64,000 nucleotides of DNA, taken from NCBI GenBank assembly GCA_015680905.1, contig CM027382.1, positions 5,890,001-5,954,000 of the forward strand, in the 5' to 3' direction. Positions 11,043-20,399 of the stretch are shown piece by piece. The notes under the pieces are model-generated. The model was not told the DNA's origin. It searched no databases and saw only the letters and a list, made by a program, of their open reading frames with translations. This DNA comes from Coptis chinensis. Lineage: Eukaryota > Streptophyta > Magnoliopsida > Ranunculales > Ranunculaceae. Position 1 is the first letter of the stretch. Every line of letters begins with the position of its first letter. Both the position numbers and the translations under genes were made by a program.

Positions 11043-12568
11043 AATATTAGATTAGAATGACGAGGAGAAAGCCTCAGGCGGTGGCGGCAGTTTTTTGGCG
11101 GAGTTCCCTGCAGAGCTACATGGGGGGGAGATGGTTTTGGAGCCCGAGAGAGAAGAGGAACTGGATCGTTTGAACCCATGGGATGAGAGAAATGGTTGGA
11201 GGGTATTCGCAGATGGATCAGCAATGGACGCAGGCAGCAGAATAGGTGTGGTACTGGTTACACCGGACAATAATATACTAGAGCAGACCATGAAGTTGGG
11301 ATTCGCAGCGTCGAATAACGAGGTGGAGTATGAGGCGGTGATTGCGGGCATGAGAATGGCGGAGTGTACTCTGACTCAAATTTAGTGGTGTGCCAAGCAA
11401 ACGGAGGGTTCACGGCAAGATGTCTCAGAATGGCAAGGTATTTGGGAGTCTTACACAATTAGGCGGCGAAATTCACACAGATCTGATTCGTTCACTTGAA
11501 TCGAGGGGAGAATCGCCACGCTGATGCTCTAGCTTACGTTGTCGCAGCCATGCCAGGATCCGAGGAGAGGACCATCGAGGTGAGGAAATTGGACAGACCG
11601 AATACCGAGGAGTCTCTGGAGATACTGAATACCGCAGAAGGGGACGAAGGTTGGATGGAGCCTTTTAAGCAGTTCTTGGCAAGGGGGGAGATGATTGACC
11701 CCAGAGAGAAATGAAGACTGGAACAAGCATCCCGAAGATACTCGCTAATAGAAGGGGAATTGTATAGAAGGAATTTCAATGGACTGTTACTGAAATGTTT
11801 GGGACCGAGGCTAGCGCGAGAGGTGCTCGGGGAGCTACACGGGGGAGATTGTGGGAGCCATTCAGCAGGTAGGACAACGGTGCACCGATTGTTAACACAA
11901 TGATACTTCTGGCCTCACATGAAAAGAGACATTGTGGAGTTTGCCAAAAAATGTGAGAAATGTCAGAGGTTTTCTCAACTGATATTTGCTCCAGCAGAGC
12001 CGCTGCACAACGTGTCTAATCCATGGCTGTTCATGATGTGGGCCCTCGATATAGTGGGACTGCTGCCCATGGCCAGCGATAAAAGGAGATTCATGTTGGC
12101 TGCAACGGACTACTTTACAAAGTGGATCGAGGCTGTGCTTCTGCAGCAGGTGAAGGAAGCGCAAGTGGTCAAATTCGTGTGAGAGAACATTATATGTCGA
12201 TTCGGGATGCCCTATGCTATTATCGACTATGGAACCCGCCTACCGGATCGGGGTGAAGAGGTTTTTGCAAGCTTATCATGCTAGCAGGGTTCTCGCCCCG
12301 CATAACCCCGGTGGCAATGGATGCCGAGGCCTCCAACAAAAATCATACTTAACAATCTCAAGATGAAACTGGAAGACAAGAAAGGGGCCTGGGCCGACGA
12401 ATTAAACCATGTGTTGTGGGCCTATCGAACTACACCACGGACCACTACCAAGGAGACTCCCTTTTCGTTAGCATATGGTGTAGAGGTCGTGATACCATCA
12501 GAAATGGTCGCGGCAACCACTAGAACCCGAGCTGTCGAGGACGGGTCAAACTGGGGCATCCTGTCCAG
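11043..12568 (+). repeat. 1.5-kb tandem duplication, second copy
   Basis: Second copy of the segment at 9519-11042, with cleaner coding sequence that continues into the rest of integrase. If the duplication is an assembly artefact, this is the copy that represents the real element. Confidence 0.85.
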
Positions 12569-12875
12569 GGACATGAATTTGGCGGAAGAAAGAAGAGACA
12601 CTGCGTGCATCAAACAGGAAGAATACTATCGCCGCCTCCAAAAGCAGTACAACAAGAGGGTGAGATTGAGGAGATTCAAAGTAGGAGATTGAGTGCTTCG
12701 GCGGGTGACACCTAGCACCAAGAAAGTAAGTGAGGGGAAATTGGGTCCAACTTGGGAGGGACCCTACACTGTGGTTGAAGTGGGAGGGACAGGCACCTAC
12801 AGATTACAAACCCTGGAAGAGATAATGATGGAGAGACCATGGAATGTAAGGTTGTTGAAAAAGTTTCACGAGTGA
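11090..12875 (+). pseudogene. Second RNase H and integrase of Tat element 2
   Basis: The archaeal-type second RNase H reads at about 11180-11390 (GWRVFADGSAMDAGS and AASNNEVEYEAVIAGMRM). Integrase follows from about 11910: the zinc-binding end (KKCEKCQRFS-like wording with two cysteines), then ALDIVGLLPMASDKRRF and ATDYFTKWIEA of the catalytic core, NHVLWAYRTTPRTTTKETPF further on, and a C-terminal GPTWEGPYTVVEVGGTGTYR ending at 12875. Integrase inserts the DNA copy into the host chromosome. Fossil. Confidence 0.85.
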
Positions 12876-12994
12876 ATGTAATGAGAGAAGCTGCCAGCTG
12901 CAAGAGCTATTTGTATATATATAAAACCATAGCACTTTTGGATGGATACTGTTACATGAACTTCTTTTGTCCTTCAAAGTGAAGGAAATGGAGG

Positions 12995-13185
12995 GAAGGA
13001 GCCCTTCGCGGATGAGAGGTCCGAGCTCAACTGGGGCAAATTGAGTTGCCCCATGATGGGTATGAGGTCCCATACGAGCCAGGGCAAAATGAGTTGCCCC
13101 ATGGCGGATATGAGGTCCTAAGCAAGTGGAGGCGAGGAGGTTTCCACACGTCGCGGACATGAGGTCCTAGACAGGGGGAATCAAA
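12995..13185 (+). repeat. Short tandem array downstream of integrase, about 3 units
   Basis: Variants of gggcaaaatgagttgcccca and gcggatatgaggtcc repeat about every 55-60 bp. Similar arrays between integrase and 3' LTR are common in Tat elements. Confidence 0.6.
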
Positions 13186-13456
13186 CCGCTGTGTCAAGAG
13201 AGGGTAGGCAAATCGAGTTGCTTCCCGTAGGAGAGGTGAAAAGTTGTAAATATGGGTTTCGCTGCTATTGAGCCCATAAACAGATAAAGCACAGACAAAA
13301 ACATATTGGAACAAGGTAAAACAAGCATCACAATCAGTCATCCTCAATCATCTAGAGGGGAAATAAAACAAAATGTAGCATGACTAAGAGTAGCATAACG
13401 AGTGCGACAAAAACATCAACAAGTAGAACCAAAGCTAGTCTCAACACAAGGGGTAT

Positions 13457-15633
13457 CTAAACATCTTCACGAATCACTGCATCAGCGGCCTCCTCTATGA
13501 TAGCATCCGCAGCCACGTCAATCGCCCCGGCCACTAAGCCAGCTACCTCAGAGGCGGGGTCCAGGGACACAACCGCGACTTCAGGAACCGGGGCAGCGGC
13601 AGGTGCTTCGGGAAGGAGTCGACCTTCTTGAATAAGCCTGTCATACTCCTCCTTGACCTTCTTGGCCACCCTCTTGTCAGCCTGAGCCCGAAACTGGTCC
13701 TGGAGCTCATCCATGTCAGATTCATGCCATTTGAGGAGGGCCGTTGTGTCTTCCTGATGCTTCTGGGAGAGAGATGCGATGGCTGCATTGTGCTGTGATA
13801 AGAGGGTTTCGCGCTGATGACTCAAGCGGTCATTAACCTTATCCATATACACGAGATGGGAGGCTTCAGCATTCTTGAGCTCATCTTGGGCTCTGAGCTT
13901 GTCTAGTTCCGCGGCCTCATTATGCTGTTCAAGACGGGCAACTTCCTTATCCAACTGGTCAATTCTGGACCTTGCGCCAAGGAGGCCGCAGATCATATAG
14001 GCGATATCCAAACTCATCTGAAAGTGAGAACAAGAGTCAGGTTACTTAGAAAATAAAAGAAAGGATACCTAGTGTGAGGAAAAAGGTACCTTCTCCCAGC
14101 CAGTGTAAAATGAAGTCTGGTGAGTATCAAAGGAGCCCCCTTCAGCATACGCAAAATCTTTGGGGAGATGAGACCCATAGAACAGGGAGGAGGCTACTAC
14201 GGGGTTATCCAAGGCCGAATCGTTGATATTGATGGTGCAATTTTGGACCTTGAAGGCGGGCGAAAAGGGGATAGGGTCGCCAGACCCCTTTTCAGATTCG
14301 AGCCACCTCCTTCCCGTGCCCGGCCGCTGTGAGAGAGGGGCAAGGCAGGGGAAGCAGATGAATTGGCAAGGTTCTCCTCAGACACAGAAGTCCACGAACA
14401 CTTAGAGGCCAGGACAAGAGATGAGCGGGCGGCAGTGGAGGGGACAACTTCGGTGACAGCATCCTCGTCCGAGTCGCTATCAAAGAGCTTTCACTTGTTA
14501 ACACCCATGTCAGAGGGGGGGGGGGGGAGTCGCAGAGGGAGAATGAGGAGATAAGTATTGGTCTTCCCAAGTGGTCAAAGATTGGAAAGAAGGAGGGACC
14601 GCGGAATGAGAAGGGGAGTGGGAAGTGTGAGGTGGGGGATGGCGAGTAGGTACTAGGCGGCGGTGAGATTTCTTGGGGTGGTGTCTTTTTCTGGGAGGCG
14701 GGGAGTTCCGTGGTTTTCTCTCTTTGGGTGGGGGAGGGTGAAAAAAGGGGGAATTATACCCTCCAATGACCTGCAATCGGGGGTCTGACAGTAGGGGAGT
14801 GGCCGTGGCAGGATTGATCCCAAGTACCGTGGATTGAGAAGGTCCTAGATCACGGAGCTTATGGAAAATGGTGGAGGAAATGTGGTCGTAGGGTTGCAAC
14901 TTCGAGTCTGGTCGCCAACCTGTAGAAAAGAGTTGCAAGATCATATGAGGAATCAGGGAATATACACATTGAAGGATGAATAAAAGTAGTACTCACCGCT
15001 GGGAAGGAAAGCCAGATGAGTAAGGTTCAAGTCAGAAGGAAGATCCGCGGATAGGAAGTTTCTGGAGATGTACAGTGGATAATGGTGCCACACCTTGTTG
15101 GACGAGGTGACACGGAGGACAAAATGTTATTTTCTAGGGCGGACGCATAAAGAGTGGTAGCCCACGCTGACATCCTTGGTGCTTTTTTTTATGTAAAAAT
15201 GGGCAGTCATGTCGCGAACCGTTATCTTGGGGATGCCAGATCTGTTGTAATGGTTCGCGGCATACATAACCCTTCAGAAGTTGCCAATGCTTTGGCAAGG
15301 GGGGATGTTAAAATGGTTACACACCTCGACGTCAAGACGGGTGAGGGGTAAGCGGAGGCCGACAACAATTTGACCTACCGTGGCCACGAGACACCCCGGT
15401 TTATAAGGGACTAGGTGAGGAAAGTAAGTTAGGTCAGGCACGTGCTCTAATATGACATCAGCAGGTATACCATAAGCCGCCTTAACAACCTCTAGATTAG
15501 GTCTACGGCTACATGGGGGAGGCAGCGGAAGGGCAAAAGATAGCCCTGAAATAGATGGAGCCTCGGTCGGATGGGGAGGGGCGACACCACGGGAAGGGGA
15601 GGAGGAAGAGGCGTCGGATCTGGAATCCGACAT
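13457..15633 (-). pseudogene. Antisense gene of Tat element 2 (Transposase_28-like, coiled coil)
   Basis: A gene on the strand opposite to gag-pol, between integrase and the 3' LTR. It opens with an acidic serine-rich start near 15633. A segment with LEVVKAAYGIPADVILEHVP and LRLPLTRLDVEVCNHFNIPP follows, and this resembles the plant family filed as putative gypsy-type transposon (Pfam Transposase_28). The far end (14017-13457) encodes a long coiled coil (VARLEQHNEAAELDKLRAQD). Intron-like GT...AG boundaries are visible, for example GGTGAGT near 14998 with TTTCTACAG near 14928, and a CTCACTTTCAG acceptor just before 14017. Extra antisense ORFs are a known trait of Tat/Grande elements. Their function is unknown. 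Fossil, probably broken. Confidence 0.65.
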
Positions 15634-15931
15634 GGGGGGAGGAATTTATAAAAGAGGAAGACACACCGTCACGACAGAGTGGAAAGGGGGAAGTCTTTCA
15701 GTTCAAAATGGAAATGCGCAGAATAGCAAGTAAAGGGAAATAATGGGGGGAGAAGACCAACCTGAGGAAGGGGGAGAGCAGAAGGTACAAGAGCTTGGGC
15801 AGAAGAAAATCTCAAAGTCCAACCGCGCGCTTGGTCGGAGTAGCCAAAAGGAAGAAAGGGGCGAGTGTTGGTGAAAATAAAGCTAGAGGAGAGCAAGAAT
15901 CTAAATGAGAAAGAAAGGGAGTCGAGCAGGC

Positions 15932-15938
15932 TTTTATA
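15932..15938 (-). promoter_or_regulatory. TATA box for the antisense gene of Tat element 2
   Basis: CATATAAAAGCC on the minus strand, about 300 bp upstream of the start at 15633 and followed by a pyrimidine-rich leader. It suggests that the antisense gene has its own promoter independent of the LTR. Confidence 0.5.
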
Positions 15939-16160
15939 TGAGGGAGGGGTAAAAGCATAATTTGAGAGGAGCTAAAATTGAGGAGACATAAAAAAGAACC
16001 AGCCAGAGAATGACGCGTAGATACATGAGAATCGAAGAGACTCGGGCCACAGGCACGTGGGGGGCGCGTGGACCTAGAAGTGCAAGGGAGGTGTAAGGCC
16101 GCGACATGATGATAGAACGAGCTAGACTCTCGACCCCCTGATCATGGGATGATCGTGGAA

Positions 16161-16175
16161 TCAAGAGGGGGCATC
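16161..16175 (+). other. Polypurine tract of Tat element 2
   Basis: TCAAGAGGGGGCATC directly before the 3' LTR; the usual primer site for plus-strand DNA synthesis. Confidence 0.8.
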
Positions 16176-16563
16176 TGTGGTGGTAGGATAAGGGACCCGG
16201 GAGATCATCGGACGGATGCATCCAGATCAGCATAAGGTATACAGCCGCGGTGCATAGGATTGAGATGGATCATCTGTCGCGGTACGAAAACCCTACACGT
16301 GGAAAGAAGGGGGCCGTGAGATGGATGGACAGGTGGAAGGTCAGGATTGAGATAGGGAAGGATATAGAGGAAAAAGAGGGAAGAGAGAAGAGGGGATTCA
16401 TTGTTGGAAGTGAGGAGAGCAAAAGAAAAAGGGAGGTGACCCAGAAGGAGAGAGAGAGAAATAGGGTAGTTGGGAAGCACAGTGGTATCAATATAGCGAC
16501 AGGAGTTGTAATAGTGTTTGAGAAATAGTGAATAGTAGCGAAGTAGTGTTTGGGGGTGAGACA
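16176..16563 (+). repeat. 3' LTR of Tat element 2
   Basis: 388 bp, same ends as the 5' LTR (TGTGGTGGTAGG...GAGACA) and about 95 percent identical to it by eye count. Followed by the CTAAT duplication. Confidence 0.92.
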
Positions 16564-16568
16564 CTAAT
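16564..16568. repeat. Target-site duplication (right) of Tat element 2
   Basis: CTAAT, identical to 5589-5593. Confidence 0.9.
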
Positions 16569-16596
16569 AATTTTCTAAATAATTTAATGTAGCATC

Positions 16597-16626
16597 ACCC
16601 GTTTGTAGGACGGGTTCAGAAGCTAG
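16597..16626 (+). other. Helitron 3' terminus (hairpin plus CTAG)
   Basis: ACCCGT, a 7-base loop and ACGGGT form a hairpin at 16597-16615. CTAG ends the element at 16626 and T follows. The matching end of the inverted relative lies at 42391-42425. This fits the Helitron consensus closely. Confidence 0.75.
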
Positions 16627-17099
16627 TATATATAATAACAATCCCTTTTCAAGCCCTGTAAAGGTGTCCACGTCAATAGGGGGATTACGAGAAACGTGGA
16701 GAAAAAAACTGTCGGATAAACTAGCCCTCAAGTCTCCCACTCAAATAGAAATCTAAACCCAAAAAAAAACCCCACGATTTAAAAAACCAAAATCTTTCTT
16801 CTTTTCTCTTCCGCCGACCCTAAAAAAAAATTCCCAATCCTCAAAAAACCCAAAACCTTTTCCGGAAGCTCTCCATGGAAGAAACTTAATGAATTGCTAA
16901 CGCCCCCACAACCAACAAATTGTTGGGTTGTCCTTTTTGCCATCTCTTTCTGATGTTTCCAAGGAACCATGCTTATTCAGGTTTGTCTAAAACCTAAGAT
17001 TTAAAGTTCAAAAATAAAATTAAAAACCAAATATTTATGTAAAGTAGGATTTTTTGTTTGAATGAAAATAACATTAGGTTTTTCCTATTTCGTTTTTGG
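16627..17099 (+). mobile_element. Helitron-like 5' end D, abutting element A
   Basis: The segment from 16627 (TATATATAATAACAATCCC) through a GTCCACGTCA block to about 16760 resembles 56765-56930 at roughly 70 percent by eye, including gggattacgag and gagaaaaaaactgt. Plant Helitron 5' ends often start with a short TA-rich stretch followed by a GTCCACGTCAGC-like block, so I read both as 5' ends of one family. It would sit immediately behind the CTAG of element A, a head-to-tail arrangement Helitrons are known for. The rest of the stretch (16760-17099) is AT-rich with no gene. Confidence 0.45.
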
Positions 17100-17935
17100 G
17101 TGTGATAGGATGCAATGGGAGAAGCTTTAATGGACTGTTCCAAGCAGTTGTTGAAACAAATAGTGAAAAATAGTGCTATTGTGGATGATGCACTAGCGGT
17201 TTTTAAAGAGAATTTTGTTTGCTTTGTCTTCATCTCAAAGGTTTGTTTTATCGGATTGATGTGTTTCTATTATATTAACTTCATTATGATTTACTTCGTT
17301 TAATAGGGCTGTTTTGAATCGTTTCTTCTAAAAATTGCAAGGTTTAATTTTAATAGTTTTTGTTTTTTCCCAATGATTTTTCTTTGGATGTTTAGGATAC
17401 ATTGCAGGAAACTGATGGAGCTACAAGCGCTAAGAATTGTGATGACCCTCAGCCTAACATAGAGAAACAAAATAGTTTTGGTCGAGATTTTGTTGCACAG
17501 AAGGATTCTTTAAGTAATATAATCCACCTGGACATAGACCAAGACCAACCCACAATTCATCGTACAATTCTGGTTATCATCAGAAGCAAAGATACTCAAA
17601 TAAGGGTCACCAACAACGAATATATAATGTTAGTTCAAAATCAAAAGGAGTTGATTCAAAAGAAGCAAAAGCAAGTCAGAACTCCCAAGAATCAAAATCA
17701 TATGGAGTCACAAAGTCAAAGGGCTAAAAGTATGAATCACAATTCAAAAGCAAAGAATAAAACGAGGTTTTTCTCTAGTTACAAGTATTCGAAAACCCGA
17801 TTTCTTAACTTATCATATTTTGTTTTTCCCTCCCTTTTATTTTTAAACCACTACCTTAGCCCCATAACTCCTAATAAAATACCTCTAGCTCAATTAGGAA
17901 CAAGATGGTGTGATAGTAAGTGGACATTATGATCA
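17100..17935 (+). pseudogene. Unrecognised exon-like gene fragment
   Basis: Two exon-like pieces. 17110-17240 reads MGEALMDCSKQLLKQIVKNS and on, then a plausible donor (AAAGGTTTGT). 17398-17935 starts after a T-rich stretch and TTTAGG, and reads ETDGATSAKNCDDPQPN and QNSFGRDFVAQKDS, then a Lys/Gln/Ser-rich low-complexity tail. I do not recognise the protein. Because it follows a Helitron-like 5' end, it may be a host-gene piece captured by a Helitron. The switch to low complexity and the lack of flanking exons suggest it is not a complete gene. Confidence 0.3.
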
Positions 17936-18478
17936 ATTGACTCCTAGTTCTTTGGAAGTCATTCATGAAGTTGAGGAATATAAGTGCCCTTTGCACTTGA
18001 GAGAACAAAACTTGAGTGAATCTATCAAAGAGTTTGTGTTGCAACACATCCCTGTGATAACCTTGCCTTAAGGACGCTCTCCAAAAGTTTCGAAAACGAC
18101 TCTACTTTTGCATTTCACCGCTCATGTTTTGCGCATTTATATTTAGATGATTAAACTACTATGTATATGTTATTCTGAGTTCAAAGGAGCTTGTCCTTAT
18201 TCCACGCTAATGAGATATATAGACTTCTGAGAATAAACAAGGAGACAAGACCTTTGTACTAGATAGAGGAAGTTTGTAAGTACCTTTTATGGAAAACTCT
18301 CACGAGGCTTAAGCTCATCCACTAGGGAGTTCCTAATGGTTTAAGGCCTTGTTGCATACGATCAATGCAATCTTAGTCCGCAAAATGAGACTAGTATAAT
18401 AAATCACACATTTGTAATCTTGGTTTTATCTCTCTCACCTTTGCTTGAGGACAAGCAAAATGTTGTTTAAAGGTGGTT
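17936..18478 (+). other. 3' untranslated region of an LTR-element fossil with polypurine-like tract
   Basis: No reading frame. Near 18440-18475 is gcttgaggacaagcaaaatg followed by a purine-rich stretch (TTTAAAGGTGGT). The phrase 'gcttgaggacaagc' before a G-rich tract and the LTR is characteristic of large Athila- and Ogre-like plant gypsy elements. The body of that element upstream is not preserved. Confidence 0.45.
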
Positions 18479-19680
18479 GATCAGACCCCAAATGTGTTTT
18501 TCATTACCTCAATGTTTCAAATATGCCCTTCTTAGGCTTAATAAATAGACAGCTCATAGCTTTCGCTACCTTTTGCAAGATACATGCCATTTAGCACTCA
18601 TAATCCTAATACATGCATTTTAGCGCCAAAAGGAGTTCTATTGACACTGCTTGGGAAGATTCCAACTTATTTGAAAAAGTGCTGAAAAGTCAAGGTCAGA
18701 GTCAACGGTCAAGGTCAAAGTCAACTGAAGGACCTAAAAATTCAAAAGCTCAAACATCATTCTAGGACTTCTAAGATCAAGACCCAACTCTTTCCAAGAC
18801 TTGGAATCAACAAGTGAAGCTGCAAAAGACAAAAGGCTATAACTTCTAAAATAGATGGGCTTAGGCCCACGGGAAAGCTCAAGGAAAAGCCCAAGTCAAA
18901 AGTAGGAGGATTATTTCTCAAGTTACTTCATGACTAGGTAATGAACCTTATATAAAGAAAGTTGTAACCTATCTTTCATTTTATCCATGTTTTTAGGATC
19001 CAACCTCTTAGGGCTGCAGTTTTAATTAATAGTTTTGAATTGTTATTTTCAATTTTCATTATTTTAAAGCTTTCATCTTTATTTCAAGTTCATCTTTTTC
19101 TCAATCAATATCAAGTTTTCCACCATAGAATCTTGTTTATATAACTTATTCTTCATCACTAGTCTTTTCCACAATCTCTTTCCATTAATCTACATACACT
19201 CACAAAAGCTAGTTACACTCAATCAATGAGTGTAACTTGCTTACCAAGCTACTAAAACAACCCCATTTACATACAAGTTCTTCAATCCATCAACTTAAAG
19301 GTTTCATGTTTTCAACTCTCTTTAGTTAAACAAGTGTTTTAAACATCTTTCCACCATATGAAACTTAACAACTAGAAAATCTTTTAGAACAAGAAGTTAA
19401 CTTAATTCCTTCATCCTTTCTTCTCAAACTTAGGTTTATATGGACAATGACAACTCAATACTCTACTCACATTTTACAATTACTTCATTAACCTAAGTTT
19501 CTAAAAACTACGCTTAATTCAAATGCTAAAGTGAGACTTCTAGACTAATAGCATCATATAATAGGAAACAACTACCATTATCACTAAGTGCAGAGTATAA
19601 ATTATTTTTATGATTTTTATGAAGAAAAAGTGCATAATTTACAACCTAAATGTGCCTAATTTTTGCAAATATTTCTATCC
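18479..19680 (+). repeat. LTR-like segment, fossil
   Basis: Begins TGATCAGACCCC after the polypurine-like tract. It has a TATA box in a good setting near 18950 (ccttatataaagaaag), followed by an AT- and pyrimidine-rich leader typical of the transcribed part of long gypsy LTRs. The right boundary is uncertain, because a minus-strand polypurine-like tract follows at 19680. No second copy was found in the window. Old and probably incomplete. Confidence 0.4.
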
Positions 19681-20145
19681 CACCCCCAAACAGAAGAACG
19701 TTTTGTCCTTAAAGTGTAAAGAGATTAGGAAAGAGATTACCATAGAAACGTGGAAAAAATTAGCAGTACCTGTAACGATAATATTATAAAGATAATATGA
19801 TAACATGATAGGCAAAGGGTGGCAAAAATTTATGAAATAAAAGACCAAAATACGCCCACCCCAAACAAAATTTGATACCCTTTGTAAGTTTGAAAATTTT
19901 ATGGCATATACTCCAAAAAGGTGGTATGTTACAAAAAAATTGTATAGGTCTTTTAAAGTCAGATTCTCTAGACTTAATGTCGGGTCTTTTTAAGTCAGAT
20001 TCCCTAAGACTGTGCACACCCCCAAACAAGCAAGAAACTGGGGTGGCATGAGATGGACGATACTCGGTCAACTATAAACTAATAGTCAAAAGAGTTGGGG
20101 GTCTAGTCATAAAAATATGATACTAAATGCACCCCCAAACAGAAT
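19675..20145 (-). repeat. Four copies of a polypurine-like motif
   Basis: Variants of TGTTTGGGGGTGG on the minus strand near 19681, 19856, 20022 and 20131. One (19681) lies in the context expected just before a 3' LTR (aaggacaaaacg upstream). Several such tracts in one 3' untranslated region would fit a large gypsy-like element on the minus strand whose gag lies at 20400-22010. Confidence 0.4.
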
Positions 20146-20399
20146 GAAATGTTGGATTTTAATTATAATATGCAAAATAACAAATGAAAACTTATGCAAC
20201 CTATCAAATAAAATATGCAAACCATAATGTTGTTGTAGCTGTTTTAGAAAGTTAGAATGTCCCAAAAGATGAACTAGTGATACTTTAGGTGAGAAATTAA
20301 TGAAGTATGGATCCTGATGTTTTCATGAGGCTCAAATGATGAAAAATAAAACAAACTAGGTTTCTCACTACACTCAGTCAAAGCTTGGCTCTCAAGTCT

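Larger units (their letters stand above)
5594..16563 (+). mobile_element. Ty3/gypsy (Tat group) element 2, both LTRs, broken
   Basis: Parts in order: 5' LTR, primer-binding site, gag, protease, reverse transcriptase, RNase H, second RNase H and integrase, a short tandem array, an antisense gene, polypurine tract, 3' LTR, with a perfect CTAAT duplication on both sides. The order, the extra RNase H and the antisense gene place it in the Tat group, close to Grande-like elements. The two LTRs differ by about 18 positions in 388 as counted by eye (mostly transitions). At the rate often used for plant LTRs this would be roughly two million years. The coding region is broken, with well over ten lesions, and contains a 1.5-kb tandem duplication (9519-12568). 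Confidence 0.9.
3948..16626 (+). mobile_element. Helitron-like element A, split by a Tat element
   Basis: Visible parts are the minisatellite (3948-5285), a unique segment (5286-5593), and after the Tat insertion a final segment (16569-16626). That segment ends in a hairpin (ACCCGT/ACGGGT arms), 11 bases, then CTAG followed by T. This is the classical Helitron 3' terminus (hairpin, then CTRR, insertion before T). The unique parts align, at roughly three bases in four by eye, with the reverse complement of 42391-42770. That copy is uninterrupted exactly where the Tat element sits here. The 5' end is not visible because Tat fossil 1 cuts in at 3947. No helicase or Rep gene is seen, so it is non-autonomous. 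Confidence 0.7.

Noticed and set aside
13027-13347. 106-residue minus-strand open frame as the first exon of the antisense gene
   Set aside because: It overlaps the tandem array and lies downstream, not upstream, of the coiled-coil end of the antisense gene.
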